This document shows positions 38,465 to 47,681 of a stretch of 64,000 nt of DNA, in pieces. Where the stretch lies: positions 124,001 to 188,000 of the forward strand of contig NZ_JABCQF010000004.1 of the NCBI RefSeq assembly GCF_015244705.1, read 5' to 3'. Each line of letters begins with the position of its first letter. Position 1 is the first letter of the stretch. Source of the stretch: Gluconobacter potus (lineage in GTDB: Bacteria; Pseudomonadota; Alphaproteobacteria; Acetobacterales; Acetobacteraceae). The position numbers were made by a program, and so were the translations under genes. The notes under the pieces are model-generated. The model searched no databases and was not told the DNA's origin. It saw nothing but the letters and a program-made list of their open reading frames with translations.

Positions 38465-38749
38465 TCAGCTCACGGCGTCCTTCAGACCCTTGCCCGGCTT
38501 GAAGCGGACAGAGGTGGATGCCGGAATGTCGATCTCTTCGCCCGTACGCGGGTTGCGGCCCTTGGCGGCCTTACGCGTAGCAGTCACGAAGCTGCCGAAA
38601 CCGACGAGGCGGACTTCCTGCTTCTTGGCAAGCGTCGCTTCGATCGTGCTGAACACCGCATCGACAACTTCGCTGGCCTTGGCCTTCGGAAGATCGGCAG
38701 CGTCTGCAACGGCGGCGATCAGTTCCTGCTTGTTGAGGGGCTTCTCCAT
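38465..38749 (-). CDS. hup: DNA-binding protein HU
   Basis: This 94-residue HU-family nucleoid protein has NKQELIAAVADAADLPKAKASEVVDAVF, the VRLVGFGSF turn and the DNA-clasping beta arm GRNPRTGEEIDIPASTSVRFKPGK. HU bends and compacts DNA. It follows lon in the conserved clpX-lon-hup order, with its own promoter just behind the lon stop and a leader hairpin. aaagg precedes the ATG. Confidence 0.97.
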   Translation of the reverse strand: MEKPLNKQELIAAVADAADLPKAKASEVVDAVFSTIEATLAKKQEVRLVGFGSFVTATRKAAKGRNPRTGEEIDIPASTSVRFKPGKGLKDAVS

Positions 38750-38771
38750 GATGTGCCTTTCTGGTGTTAGA

Positions 38772-38814
38772 GCGCCTGAGCCGGGCTCTGGTGAGTCCCT
38801 TCTGGCTCAGGCGC
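38772..38814 (-). promoter_or_regulatory. 11-bp perfect hairpin in hup 5' UTR
   Basis: gcgcctgagcc (38772-38782) and ggctcaggcgc (38804-38814) pair perfectly around a 21-base loop. The structure lies in the leader, between the predicted transcription start near 38828 and the hup ATG, and ends 22 bases upstream of it. It has no T-run, so it is not a plain terminator. Confidence 0.7.
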
Positions 38815-38834
38815 CTTGTTCGATCTGCGGCCGC

Positions 38835-38862
38835 ACTATGAAGCGGATTTTGCCCGCGTCAA
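38835..38862 (-). promoter_or_regulatory. Sigma-70-like promoter of hup
   Basis: Leftward, TTGACG (38862-38857) and CATAGT (38840-38835) are separated by 16 bases. This is the best -35/-10 pair I could find in the window. The start would be near 38828, giving a leader of about 80 nt. Confidence 0.6.
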
Positions 38863-38890
38863 CTGCTAGAATCGCAGAAGCGTGTCAGTG

Positions 38891-41455
38891 TCAGTGTGGA
38901 AGTGCCTGCGGAGCCGTCTTATCCACCGTTATTTCACCCATCGGATCGACATTTTCGTCCCATTCGATGGCTTCCGGCATACGAGTCAGGGCGATCTTGA
39001 GCACCTCATCCACATGGCTCACGGGAATGATCTTGAGCGCGTGACGGACATTGTCCGGCACTTCCGCAAGATCCTTCTCGTTGTCCTTGGGAATCAGGAC
39101 GGTCTTGATGCCGGCCCGCAAAGCCGCCAGCAGCTTCTCCTTGAGCCCCCCGATCTCCAGAACGCGGCCACGCAGCGTGATCTCACCCGTCATGGCCACA
39201 TCCTTGCGGATGGGGATCTGGGTCATGATGCTCACCAGAGACGTCGCAAGCGCGATACCGGCTGACGGACCATCCTTGGGCGTCGCACCCTCGGGAAGAT
39301 GGATATGGATATCCCGCTTCTCGAACAGTGGCGGCCGGATCCCGAAATCCTGCGCCCGCGAGCGGACATAGGACAGCGCGGCCGAGATGCTTTCCTGCAT
39401 GACTTCGCCGAGCTTTCCGGTCTGCTTGACCTGCCCCTTGCCCGGAACCATCACGCTCTCGATCGTCAGGATTTCACCACCGACCGAAGTCCAGGCGAGC
39501 CCTGTCACCACACCGACCATATCCTCCGTCTCGGTCTCACCATGACGGAAGCGACGGACGCCCGCATACTTCTCGAGGTTTTCGGGCGTGATCTCGACAT
39601 GCTTGACGCCGGTCGTGATGATTTCCTTGACCGTCTTGCGCGCAAGCTTGGCCAGTTCACGCTCAAGGTTCCGAACGCCGGCTTCGCGGGTATAGGAGCG
39701 GATCAGTTCGCGGATCGTATCATCCGTGACCGTCCATTCATCCGGCTTCAGGTTATGTGCCTCTGCCTGCTTGCCCAGAAGATGGCGGCGCGCGATCTGC
39801 ACCTTCTCGTCTTCCGTATAGCCGGACAGGTTGATGATCTCCATGCGGTCCAGCAGCGGCTGAGGCATGTTCAGGCTGTTGGCCGTCGTGACGAACATCA
39901 CGTCCGAAAGATCATAATCCACTTCCAGATAATGATCGGCAAACGTGGAGTTCTGCTCCGGATCCAGCACTTCGAGCAGCGCAGATGACGGATCGCCGCG
40001 CCAGTCGGCACCCAGCTTGTCGATCTCGTCGAGCAGGAAGAGCGGGTTGGATGTTCGCGCCTTCTTCATGCCCTGGATGATCTTGCCCGGCATGGAGCCG
40101 ATATAGGTCCGGCGATGGCCGCGAATCTCGGATTCATCGCGCACGCCACCCAGCGACATGCGGATGTAGTTCCGCCCCGTCGCCTTGGCGATCGAACGCG
40201 CCAGAGAGGTCTTGCCCACACCCGGTGGCCCGACAAGACACAGGATCGGTCCCTTGAGCTTCTGCGAGCGCGTCTGCACCGCCAGATACTCGAGGATCCG
40301 CTCCTTGACCTTCTCCAGACCGTAATGCTCGGCTTCGAGAACGTCCTCGGCGTGCTGGAACTCCCGCGTGATCTTGGAGCGCTTCTTCCAGGGGATCCCC
40401 AGCAGCCAGTCGAGATAGTTGCGCACAACCGTGCTCTCGGCCGACATCGGGCTCATGCCACGCAGCTTCTTCAGCTCGGCATGGGCCTTTTCCTTGGCCT
40501 CACGGCTCAGACGGGTCTTGTTGATCTTCTCTTCAAGCTCGGAATTCTCGTCCTTGCCGTCTTCGCCTTCACCAAGTTCCTTCTGGATCGCCTTGAGCTG
40601 CTCATTCAGATAGTACTCACGCTGGGTCTTCTCCATCTGCCGCTTGACGCGGTTGCGGATACGCTTTTCGACCTGAAGAACACCGATTTCCGTCTCGATA
40701 TGAGCGAAAACCTGTTCCAAGCGACGCGCAGCCGAGGCCGTCTCCAGAATTTCCTGCTTTTCGGAAATCTTGAGGTTCAGATGGCTCGCAATCGTATCGG
40801 CCAGCTTGGAAATGCCCTCGATCTGGTTGATCGAGACCATGACTTCCGGCGGGATCTTCTTGTTGAGCTTGATATACTGCTCGAACTGCGAAACCGTCGA
40901 ACGGCTCAGCGCCTCGATCTCACTTCCCGGAGCGGCATCAACAGGCTCCTCGGGGATTTCCTCGATTTCAGCCTCGAAATGCCCGTCTACATCGAACAGA
41001 CGCGTGATGTGCACACGCCGCGTCCCTTCGACCAGAACCTTCACGGTCCCGTCAGGCAGCTTCAGAAGCTGAAGGATCGTCGAAACCGTACCGTAGCGAT
41101 AAATGTCATCGACGGACGGATCATCCAGCGAGACATCCTTCTGCGCGACGAGCAGGATCTGCTTGCTCTCGCGCGTCACCGTCTCCAGCGCCTTCACCGA
41201 CTTCTCGCGTCCGACGAACAGCGGCACGATCATGTGCGGGAACACGACGATGTTCCGAAGCGGCAGAACGGCCATCACGTCATGACGTACGGGCTGCTGT
41301 ACCACAGGGGCCACAGCTTCGGGCTCCGGCTTGCGCGCTGCAGCACGTGGCTTGCGCGTTACCTTCTTCGGAGCCGCAGCAGCTTTTTCGGAAACGGCCA
41401 CATCGTCTGTTTTCTTTGTACGGCGACGGGTTTTCGGCTTGGTATCGTCAGTCAT
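38891..41455 (-). CDS. lon: ATP-dependent protease Lon
   Basis: The 854-residue LonA protease has the N-domain (AVLPLRNIVVFPHMIVPLFVGREKS), a coiled-coil, an AAA+ module (Walker A GPPGVGKTSLARSIA near residue 412) and the Ser-Lys dyad in PKDGPSAGIA (Ser near 728) and KEKLLAALRAGI. It is about 50-60 residues longer than usual because of an N-terminal Lys/Arg/Ala/Pro-rich arm (TKPKTRRRTKKTDD, KKVTRKPRAAARKPEPE). The ATG has ggagatc upstream, so the arm appears to be translated. It degrades misfolded and regulatory proteins. It sits between clpX and hup. Confidence 0.97.
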   Translation of the reverse strand: MTDDTKPKTRRRTKKTDDVAVSEKAAAAPKKVTRKPRAAARKPEPEAVAPVVQQPVRHDVMAVLPLRNIVVFPHMIVPLFVGREKSVKALETVTRESKQILLVAQKDVSLDDPSVDDIYRYGTVSTILQLLKLPDGTVKVLVEGTRRVHITRLFDVDGHFEAEIEEIPEEPVDAAPGSEIEALSRSTVSQFEQYIKLNKKIPPEVMVSINQIEGISKLADTIASHLNLKISEKQEILETASAARRLEQVFAHIETEIGVLQVEKRIRNRVKRQMEKTQREYYLNEQLKAIQKELGEGEDGKDENSELEEKINKTRLSREAKEKAHAELKKLRGMSPMSAESTVVRNYLDWLLGIPWKKRSKITREFQHAEDVLEAEHYGLEKVKERILEYLAVQTRSQKLKGPILCLVGPPGVGKTSLARSIAKATGRNYIRMSLGGVRDESEIRGHRRTYIGSMPGKIIQGMKKARTSNPLFLLDEIDKLGADWRGDPSSALLEVLDPEQNSTFADHYLEVDYDLSDVMFVTTANSLNMPQPLLDRMEIINLSGYTEDEKVQIARRHLLGKQAEAHNLKPDEWTVTDDTIRELIRSYTREAGVRNLERELAKLARKTVKEIITTGVKHVEITPENLEKYAGVRRFRHGETETEDMVGVVTGLAWTSVGGEILTIESVMVPGKGQVKQTGKLGEVMQESISAALSYVRSRAQDFGIRPPLFEKRDIHIHLPEGATPKDGPSAGIALATSLVSIMTQIPIRKDVAMTGEITLRGRVLEIGGLKEKLLAALRAGIKTVLIPKDNEKDLAEVPDNVRHALKIIPVSHVDEVLKIALTRMPEAIEWDENVDPMGEITVDKTAPQALPH

Positions 41456-41607
41456 TCACTTGATCTCCAGAGGGACGATCTTGCGAAACCGGCCTGCCAT
41501 GCAGCGCCGGGATCGCATTTCTTTCATGCTTGAGCGGCATGAATTCGGACAACCTCAGTCAGTTATGTCGAAAGCCGATGGGGCCAGCACAAGAGCCGGA
41601 ACCATTT

Positions 41608-42873
41608 TTACGCAGACTGCTCGGCGGGTTCGGACTTGCCCTTCCCGTAGACATAGACTGGCTGGGCCTTGTTTTCCGCCACTTCCCGGTTGATGACGAC
41701 CTCTTCGACGCCTTCAAGTCCGGGAAGGTCGAACATCGTACCAAGCAGGATGCTTTCCAGGATCGAACGCAGGCCACGCGCACCGGTCTTGCGCTCGATG
41801 GCGCGTTTGGCGATCGCTGCCAGGGCATCTTCCGTGAAGGTCAGCTTGACGCCTTCCATCTCAAAAAGGCGGCCATACTGCTTGATCAGCGCGTTCTTGG
41901 GCTTACTGAGGATCTGGATCAGTGCGGATTCATCCAGATCGTTCAGTGCCGCGATAACCGGCAGACGGCCGATGAATTCGGGGATGAGACCGAACTTCAG
42001 CAGATCTTCCGGCTCCACGCTCTGCAGGATCGCACCAAGGCGACGCTCGTCATCAGAACGCACATCCGCACCAAAGCCGATGCCCGATCCCTTGCCACGC
42101 GCCGAAATGATCTTGTCCAGACCGGCAAAGGCGCCACCGCAGATGAAGAGCATGTTGGTCGTGTCGACCTGCAGGAATTCCTGTTGCGGATGCTTGCGGC
42201 CACCCTGCGGCGGCACGGAGGCCACGGTGCCTTCCATGAGCTTCAGCAGGGCCTGCTGCACGCCCTCGCCCGAGACATCACGCGTGATGGACGGGTTGTC
42301 GGACTTGCGGGAAATCTTGTCGATCTCGTCGATATAGACGATGCCGCGCTGGGCCCGGTCGACATTGTAGTCGGCGGACTGGAGCAGCTTGAGGATGATG
42401 TTCTCCACGTCCTCGCCGACATAGCCGGCTTCGGTCAGGGTCGTGGCATCGGCCATCGTGAAGGGAACGTCCAGGATACGGGCCAGCGTTTGGGCAAGCA
42501 GGGTCTTGCCCGAACCCGTTGGACCGATCAGCAGGATGTTGGACTTCGCAATCTCGATGTCGCTGCTCTTCGCGGCATGGGCGAGGCGCTTGTAGTGGTT
42601 GTGAACCGCCACGGAGAGCGCACGCTTGGCCTCGAACTGACCGATCACGTAATCGTCAAGGACCTTGCAGATTTCCTTGGGGGTCGGAACTCCGTCGCGG
42701 GACTTCACGAGATGGGTCTTGTGCTCTTCACGGATGATATCCATGCAGAGCTCGACGCATTCATCGCAGATGAAGACCGTGGGACCAGCAATCAGTTTGC
42801 GGACTTCGTGCTGGGATTTCCCACAGAACGAGCAATACAGGGTGTTCTTGGAATCGCCGGATTTGTTGCTCAT
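41608..42873 (-). CDS. clpX: ClpX unfoldase
   Basis: This 421-residue AAA+ unfoldase has the N-terminal zinc-binding C14-x2-C17 and C36-x2-C39, Walker [12 protein letters not shown] and Walker [11 protein letters not shown]. It also has RKHPQQEF, the IGF loop [13 protein letters not shown] for ClpP docking, and sensor/arginine-finger regions. ATG 42873, with agggaac upstream, is chosen over the longer frame to 42897. It is transcribed leftward behind clpP, with a hairpin in the 195-bp gap. Confidence 0.97.
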   Translation of the reverse strand: MSNKSGDSKNTLYCSFCGKSQHEVRKLIAGPTVFICDECVELCMDIIREEHKTHLVKSRDGVPTPKEICKVLDDYVIGQFEAKRALSVAVHNHYKRLAHAAKSSDIEIAKSNILLIGPTGSGKTLLAQTLARILDVPFTMADATTLTEAGYVGEDVENIILKLLQSADYNVDRAQRGIVYIDEIDKISRKSDNPSITRDVSGEGVQQALLKLMEGTVASVPPQGGRKHPQQEFLQVDTTNMLFICGGAFAGLDKIISARGKGSGIGFGADVRSDDERRLGAILQSVEPEDLLKFGLIPEFIGRLPVIAALNDLDESALIQILSKPKNALIKQYGRLFEMEGVKLTFTEDALAAIAKRAIERKTGARGLRSILESILLGTMFDLPGLEGVEEVVINREVAENKAQPVYVYGKGKSEPAEQSA

Positions 42874-42996
42874 TGCTGTTCCCTTTCCCTTGCGCACGAC
42901 CTGACCACATTCACGCAGCAGACATGCGAAAGAACTTTAACTTTAGGCCGAGGTCAGAGCCTTCGGCAACCCCGGAGCCCAAATGCCCCAAGACAC

Positions 42997-43026
42997 GAAA
43001 AGCGGCATATCGGAATGCCGCTTTTC
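42997..43026 (-). terminator. Terminator after clpP
   Basis: gaaaagcggcat and atgccgcttttc form a perfect 12-bp stem with a six-base loop, ending in a TTTT tract leftward. It lies 43 bases beyond the clpP stop, suggesting that clpP and clpX are at least partly separate transcripts. Confidence 0.8.
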
Positions 43027-43068
43027 TGTTCCGGAAGGAGCGTCAGGCTCCTCAGGTCCGGAAATGCC

Positions 43069-43716
43069 TCAACTCGGGTCGGGCGTGGTCTCATGCGGAT
43101 TGCGTTCGACGACCTTGTCGATCAGGCCGAATTCGCGGGCCTCATTGGCCGAGAGATAGCTGTCACGCTCGAGCTTCTGCTCGATCTGCTCCAGCGTCTG
43201 GCCAGTATGTTCGCGATAGATCTCATTCAGCCGCTGACGGATGATGAGGATTTCGCGAGCCTGGATCTCGATGTCCGAAGCCTGACCCTGCGCACCGCCG
43301 GACGGCTGGTGAACCATCACGCGGGCATTCGGAAGGGCGTAGCGATGCCCCTTCTCGCCACCTGCCAGAAGCAGGGAACCCATGGATGCGGCCTGACCGA
43401 TGCAGACCGTGCTCACGGGGCAGCGGATGTACTGCATGGTGTCATAGATCGCGAGACCAGCGGAAACGACACCGCCCGGGCTGTTGATGTAGAACGAAAT
43501 TTCCTTGGTGGGATTCACGCTCTCCAGATAGAGGAGCTGCGCGCAGATCAGGGACGAAACCTGATCGTAGACGGGTCCGGTCAGGAAGATGATGCGCTCC
43601 TGAAGGAGACGCGAAAAGATGTCGAAAGAGCGCTCTCCGCGGGCAGTCTGCTCGACCACCATCGGCACCAGAGAGTTGCTGAACACCTCGAGGGGATCAC
43701 GATCCCGAATGGTCAT
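43069..43716 (-). CDS. clpP: ClpP protease subunit
   Basis: This 215-residue serine peptidase has the nucleophile S111 in [15 protein letters not shown]136 in MVHQPSGG and the oxyanion GG of [10 protein letters not shown]. It forms the tetradecameric chamber used by ClpX and ClpA. A short N-terminal extension of about 15 residues is probably processed. aggaac precedes the ATG. It lies between tig and clpX, as in most proteobacteria. Confidence 0.97.
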   Translation of the reverse strand: MTIRDRDPLEVFSNSLVPMVVEQTARGERSFDIFSRLLQERIIFLTGPVYDQVSSLICAQLLYLESVNPTKEISFYINSPGGVVSAGLAIYDTMQYIRCPVSTVCIGQAASMGSLLLAGGEKGHRYALPNARVMVHQPSGGAQGQASDIEIQAREILIIRQRLNEIYREHTGQTLEQIEQKLERDSYLSANEAREFGLIDKVVERNPHETTPDPS

Positions 43717-43802
43717 GCTGTCTGTTCCTCAATGCCCGATGGGCTTTCTTCTGCTCCCTAACATGGACCCGGCATGCCGTTCCGTCAAAGGGAGCAGGCA
43801 GG

Positions 43803-43830
43803 AAAAAACGGGCACCCCGAAGAGTGCCCG
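43803..43830 (-). terminator. Intrinsic terminator of tig
   Basis: cgggcac and gtgcccg flank an eight-base loop and, leftward, are followed directly by six T residues. It starts 20 bases past the tig stop codon. Confidence 0.9.
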
Positions 43831-43850
43831 CTGGTTCCCGCGCCGAAAGA

Positions 43851-45182
43851 TCAGAGTTCGGCGGGCGGGATCTCGGCCAGTTCTTCCGGCGTCACTTCCT
43901 TGTCGGTGACGTCGGCCAGCTCGATCAGGTAATCGACGACCTTGTTTTCCAGGATCGGGCCACGGAGCCCTTCAACGGCCTGCGGGTTCTTGGAGAAGAA
44001 CTCGAAAACCATCTGTTCCTGACCCGGATAACGCTGGGCTTCCTGCTGCATCGCACCAAGGAGTTCCTCGCGGGACACCTGGATTTCCTGCTTGCGGCCG
44101 ATTTCAGCCAGCAGCAGACCGAGCTTCACGCGACGCTCTGCAATGCGACGGTAGTCAGCCTTGAGGGTCTCTTCGTCCTTACCGGCATCTTCCTCGTCCA
44201 GACGACCGGCCTTGCGGTCTTCCTCGACGCGGGCCCAGATCTGGTTGAACTCGGCGTCAACCATGCTGGACGGAGCTTCGAAGCCCGTCTTCTCGGAGAG
44301 GGCGTCCAGAAGGTCGCGCTTGATGCGCAGACGCGAAAGCTGCTGGTATTCACCCTCAGCCTGCTCGGTGATGATCTTGCGGATCTGTTCGAGGTTCTCG
44401 AAACCGATCGTCTTGGCAAGCTCGTCATCGATGGCCGGATCAACGGCCTTCTTCAGGGACTTCGCCTTGATGTCGAAGGTCACGGCCTTGCCGGCCAGCT
44501 CTTCAGCCTGGTAGTCGGCCGGGAACGTCACGTTGATGACGCGCTCTTCGCCAGCCTTCATGCCTTCCATCTGCTCGGCAAAGCCGGGGATGAAGCCTTC
44601 GCCGCCGATTTCGACGTTCACATCGTCAGCCGTGCCACCGTCGAACGGCGTGCCGTCCAGCTTGCCTACGAAATCGACGCACAGGACATCACCCTTGGCG
44701 GCCGGGCGATCTTCCTCGATCGTCTCGAACTTGCGGCTGCGACGGGCGACGTCGTTCAGGGCCTTGTCGACGGTCTCTTCGCTGACCTTGGCGCCAAGAC
44801 GTGTCAGCTTCAGGCCGGACAGGTCGGGAACTTCGATTTCCGGGAGAACTTCGGTCTCAACCTTGAATTCGAGATCCTTGCCGTCTTCGATGGCGGAAAC
44901 CACCTCGACCTTTGGCTGCATGGCCGGACGGATCTTCTGCTCTTCGAACAGCTTGGCGGTCGCGTCGTTGACGGCTTCCTCAAGCAGTTCGGCATTCACG
45001 GACTCGCCATAGCGCTGCTTGACGAGGGAAGCCGGCACCTTGCCCGGACGGAAACCCGGAAGCTTGATCGTCTTGGCAACTTCGGCGAGTCGTGCATCGC
45101 GGCGGGCCTGCAGGTCGGCAGACGGGACAACGACGGTGAAGGCGCGCTTAAGTCCTTCGTTGAGCGTGGGCGTAACCTGCAT
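43851..45182 (-). CDS. tig: Trigger factor
   Basis: This 443-residue ribosome-associated chaperone has the ribosome-docking signature GFRPGKVPASLV, a central FKBP-like prolyl isomerase domain (about 150-245, GDVLCVDFVGKLDGTPFDGG) and the helical C-terminal cradle. It ends in a hydrophilic tail. The frame is open to 45284, but that part covers the tRNA-Leu gene. ATG 45182, 60 bases after the tRNA 3' end, is therefore used. It may be cotranscribed with tRNA-Leu. Confidence 0.95.
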   Translation of the reverse strand: MQVTPTLNEGLKRAFTVVVPSADLQARRDARLAEVAKTIKLPGFRPGKVPASLVKQRYGESVNAELLEEAVNDATAKLFEEQKIRPAMQPKVEVVSAIEDGKDLEFKVETEVLPEIEVPDLSGLKLTRLGAKVSEETVDKALNDVARRSRKFETIEEDRPAAKGDVLCVDFVGKLDGTPFDGGTADDVNVEIGGEGFIPGFAEQMEGMKAGEERVINVTFPADYQAEELAGKAVTFDIKAKSLKKAVDPAIDDELAKTIGFENLEQIRKIITEQAEGEYQQLSRLRIKRDLLDALSEKTGFEAPSSMVDAEFNQIWARVEEDRKAGRLDEEDAGKDEETLKADYRRIAERRVKLGLLLAEIGRKQEIQVSREELLGAMQQEAQRYPGQEQMVFEFFSKNPQAVEGLRGPILENKVVDYLIELADVTDKEVTPEELAEIPPAEL

Positions 45183-45242
45183 GAGCCAGGCGATCCTCTC
45201 GGTCGGTAGGTTGGTCAAATCTCTTTCTCGGGAAGCCGGGCT

Positions 45243-45327
<85 letters not shown>

Positions 45328-45395
45328 AGCGCTCGGCCTCCAGGCTCGTGTTACCGAACCTCGGAAGCGCGGCCTTTAGCGCATGAAACGCGACT

Positions 45396-46892
45396 TCACA
45401 ACAGGGAGCCGGTCGCCTTTTTGTCTCCCGCCTCCCGCGCCAGACGCGTGGCGGTCGCCCGCGCCGGCCCCAGAGGCAGATCCAGATCCTCAGCCACAGG
45501 CCAGCCACCATGAGCTTTCCCGGCCTCAATTCCGGCTTCGCCATGCAGCCAGACACCCGCGCAGCAGCCTTCCCAGACGTCCATCCCCGCGGCAAGCAGG
45601 GCTGCGATCACACCCGTGAGGGTATCCCCTGAACCCGCCGTCGCCAGGGCGGACGACGCATGCGTATTGATGGCAAGACGACCATCCGGAGCAGCGATGA
45701 TCGTGTCAGGTCCCTTCATGACGACAACAGCGTTGATGCGCCTTGCAGCCGCCAGCGCAGCATCCAGACGGCTGCCTTCAACGGGCCCGAAGAGTTTGCG
45801 GAACTCTCCGATATGGGGCGTGACGGCCGCGACCCCTTTCAACCGCGACAGATCCTGCGCGCCCCATGCCAGTGCACCGGCATCCGCCAGCACGATCCGG
45901 TCAGCCTTGAGAAGCTGCGGAAGGGTCGCAGCAACTTTGTCTTCAGTCAGGCCGGGACCGCAGATCCAGACCTTGCGTCGCGCATCCTCCAGCAATTCGG
46001 AAAGCGGCGCATCGTCCACGATCAGGCCGGGATCACCGAGTCGGTAGGCAGGAGCTCCCTCGCCCGCCGAGATCCGCACAAGACCGGCCCCGCTACGGCG
46101 CGCACCGCGAGCCGAGAGGCGGGTCGCACCGGGCATTTCAGCCCCACCACACAGACTGACGACACCACGGCGGTATTTATAGTCCCCGTCCCCCGAGACC
46201 GGCAGGCTCCACAGGCCAGGCTCATTATGCTGCACAACGGGTGTAATGCCCTCCCATGCCGCGTCAGGCATGCCGATATCGGCGCAGATCACCTCACCAC
46301 ACAGATCAGAACCGGGTTGCAGAACATGCCCGGGACGCGGACGGACAAAGGTGACCGTAAACGTACAGTCGCGGGCCTTGCCAAGGATTTCACCCGACGC
46401 TCCGGCCACGCCGCTCGGCACGTCGATGGCAACGACCTCCCGGGCGGCAGCAAGAACAGCCGCAACATCATCCGCTACAGGACGCTTCAGCCCCGAACCG
46501 AAAACCGCATCCACGACCAGATCGGCCCCCGCCAGTTCCTCAGCCGTGAACGGCACCATGAGGCCGGTCCAGCATGCAGCCATTTCGGCAGCAGGCGTCC
46601 CGGGTTTGGGAGCAGCGAGCGCGGCAACGCGGACAGACCACCCCCACCGCGCGAGATTGCGGGCCACGACATAACCGTCCCCGCCGTTGTTTCCCGGCCC
46701 ACAGGCAACCGTGACACGACGCGGCGAAAAACGGTTACGGATGACGCGCGCCACGGCCCATCCGGCATTTTCCATCAGACGTGTGGATGGAAGGAGGGCA
46801 GCTGCCGCATGATCCATGCGGTCGCTCTCCTCGGGCAGCAGCAATGCGAAAGGATGACGGGATACAAGGCTGGCTATTTCAGGACTGGGCAT
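45396..46892 (-). CDS. nnr: Bifunctional NAD(P)H-hydrate repair enzyme
   Basis: The 498-residue fusion has an N-terminal NAD(P)HX epimerase domain (CGPGNNGGDGYVVARNL, DAVFGSGLKRPV, IDVPSGV). The C-terminal ADP-dependent dehydratase domain has TPHIGEFRKLFG, VVVMKGPDTIIA and ATAGSGDTLTGVIAALL. Together they repair hydrated nicotinamide cofactors. The dehydratase half lacks little compared with E. coli Nnr. ATG 46892 is preferred because agGAG lies 11 bases upstream; ATG 46919 also opens the frame but has no Shine-Dalgarno. It is divergent from the small membrane protein gene. Confidence 0.93.
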   Translation of the reverse strand: MPSPEIASLVSRHPFALLLPEESDRMDHAAAALLPSTRLMENAGWAVARVIRNRFSPRRVTVACGPGNNGGDGYVVARNLARWGWSVRVAALAAPKPGTPAAEMAACWTGLMVPFTAEELAGADLVVDAVFGSGLKRPVADDVAAVLAAAREVVAIDVPSGVAGASGEILGKARDCTFTVTFVRPRPGHVLQPGSDLCGEVICADIGMPDAAWEGITPVVQHNEPGLWSLPVSGDGDYKYRRGVVSLCGGAEMPGATRLSARGARRSGAGLVRISAGEGAPAYRLGDPGLIVDDAPLSELLEDARRKVWICGPGLTEDKVAATLPQLLKADRIVLADAGALAWGAQDLSRLKGVAAVTPHIGEFRKLFGPVEGSRLDAALAAARRINAVVVMKGPDTIIAAPDGRLAINTHASSALATAGSGDTLTGVIAALLAAGMDVWEGCCAGVWLHGEAGIEAGKAHGGWPVAEDLDLPLGPARATATRLAREAGDKKATGSLL

Positions 46893-47072
46893 CTCGGGGC
46901 GTTCTCCTGCTGGACTCATGACAGCAAAGCATGACCGGCTGTTGCGTTGCCTCTTTCGGGGCCCCTCAATTCCGCTTCCCTCTGGCGCTGAAGGGCTTGC
47001 GTCGGGTATTCAGGGAAATGCTTCGGGAATGTTCTTCCCCCTTTTTTCCATTTTCAACCATGACGAGGATCA

Positions 47073-47525
47073 ATGACAGGGTCGATCATCTGGAGCCTCG
47101 TGCTCGCAATCCATCTGCTGTGCATGACCTACTGGGTCGGCGGCTCGATATATTCGACGCTCGTTGTCCGCTCCACGGTCGGACTGCTGGATCCGGGACC
47201 ACGTAACTCCGTCCTGCTTCAGGGTTACACGCGCTTTTTCCGCGGCCTCTATCAGGTTGTCCCGTTCTCGCTGCTGAGCGGCTGGGGCCTAATTTTCCAT
47301 GAAGGCGGATTTGCAGCCGTGCCCTGGCCGGTCAATGCGATGCAGCTTCTGGGCCTCGCCATGGCGGTCATTTTCATCCTGACCGTCCAGGGTCCCTTCC
47401 GCCGGGCCCGACGCGCCATGCGTCCCCAGCCCGCGCTGTTCGATACGCTGCGCAGTCGTACCGCAATGATGGCAGGTCTGGGCGTGCTGACCATTCTTGT
47501 CGCCGCAATGGCACGCGGCATCTGA
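47073..47525 (+). CDS. Small integral membrane protein (CopD-like fold)
   Basis: This 150-residue protein has four predicted transmembrane segments, near 5-30, 60-80, 88-108 and 128-148. The first carries a His in a helix (LAIHLLCMTYWVGGS), and an Arg-rich cytoplasmic loop (FRRARRAMRP) follows the third. Spacing of H, W and GG resembles the CopD/DUF-type four-helix membrane family, some of which bind haem or copper, but the match is only by eye. gagg sits upstream of the ATG. The role is unknown. Confidence 0.75.
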   Translation: MTGSIIWSLVLAIHLLCMTYWVGGSIYSTLVVRSTVGLLDPGPRNSVLLQGYTRFFRGLYQVVPFSLLSGWGLIFHEGGFAAVPWPVNAMQLLGLAMAVIFILTVQGPFRRARRAMRPQPALFDTLRSRTAMMAGLGVLTILVAAMARGI

Positions 47526-47681
47526 AATCGTATGCGATACGGCGGTTTTATGGCTGTATCGCTTGCCATTCCTGCCATTTATCGATAACGCACCAGTTAT
47601 AGCTGCGGGCAATTGCCCCGCCCTCAACTCCGGCCCTCATCCATTCGGGTGTGCGCCGTCAAAGAGAGTCTCGAGAGTCAT

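Noticed and set aside
41456-41607. Heat-shock sigma-32 promoter ahead of lon
   Set aside because: A CTTGTG and a CCCCAT box occur, but only about four bases apart, so they cannot form a sigma-32 promoter.
41530-43761. A 743-codon open frame opposite clpX and clpP
   Set aside because: It spans two conserved genes and their intergenic terminator, which no real gene would do. Its translation matches no motif.
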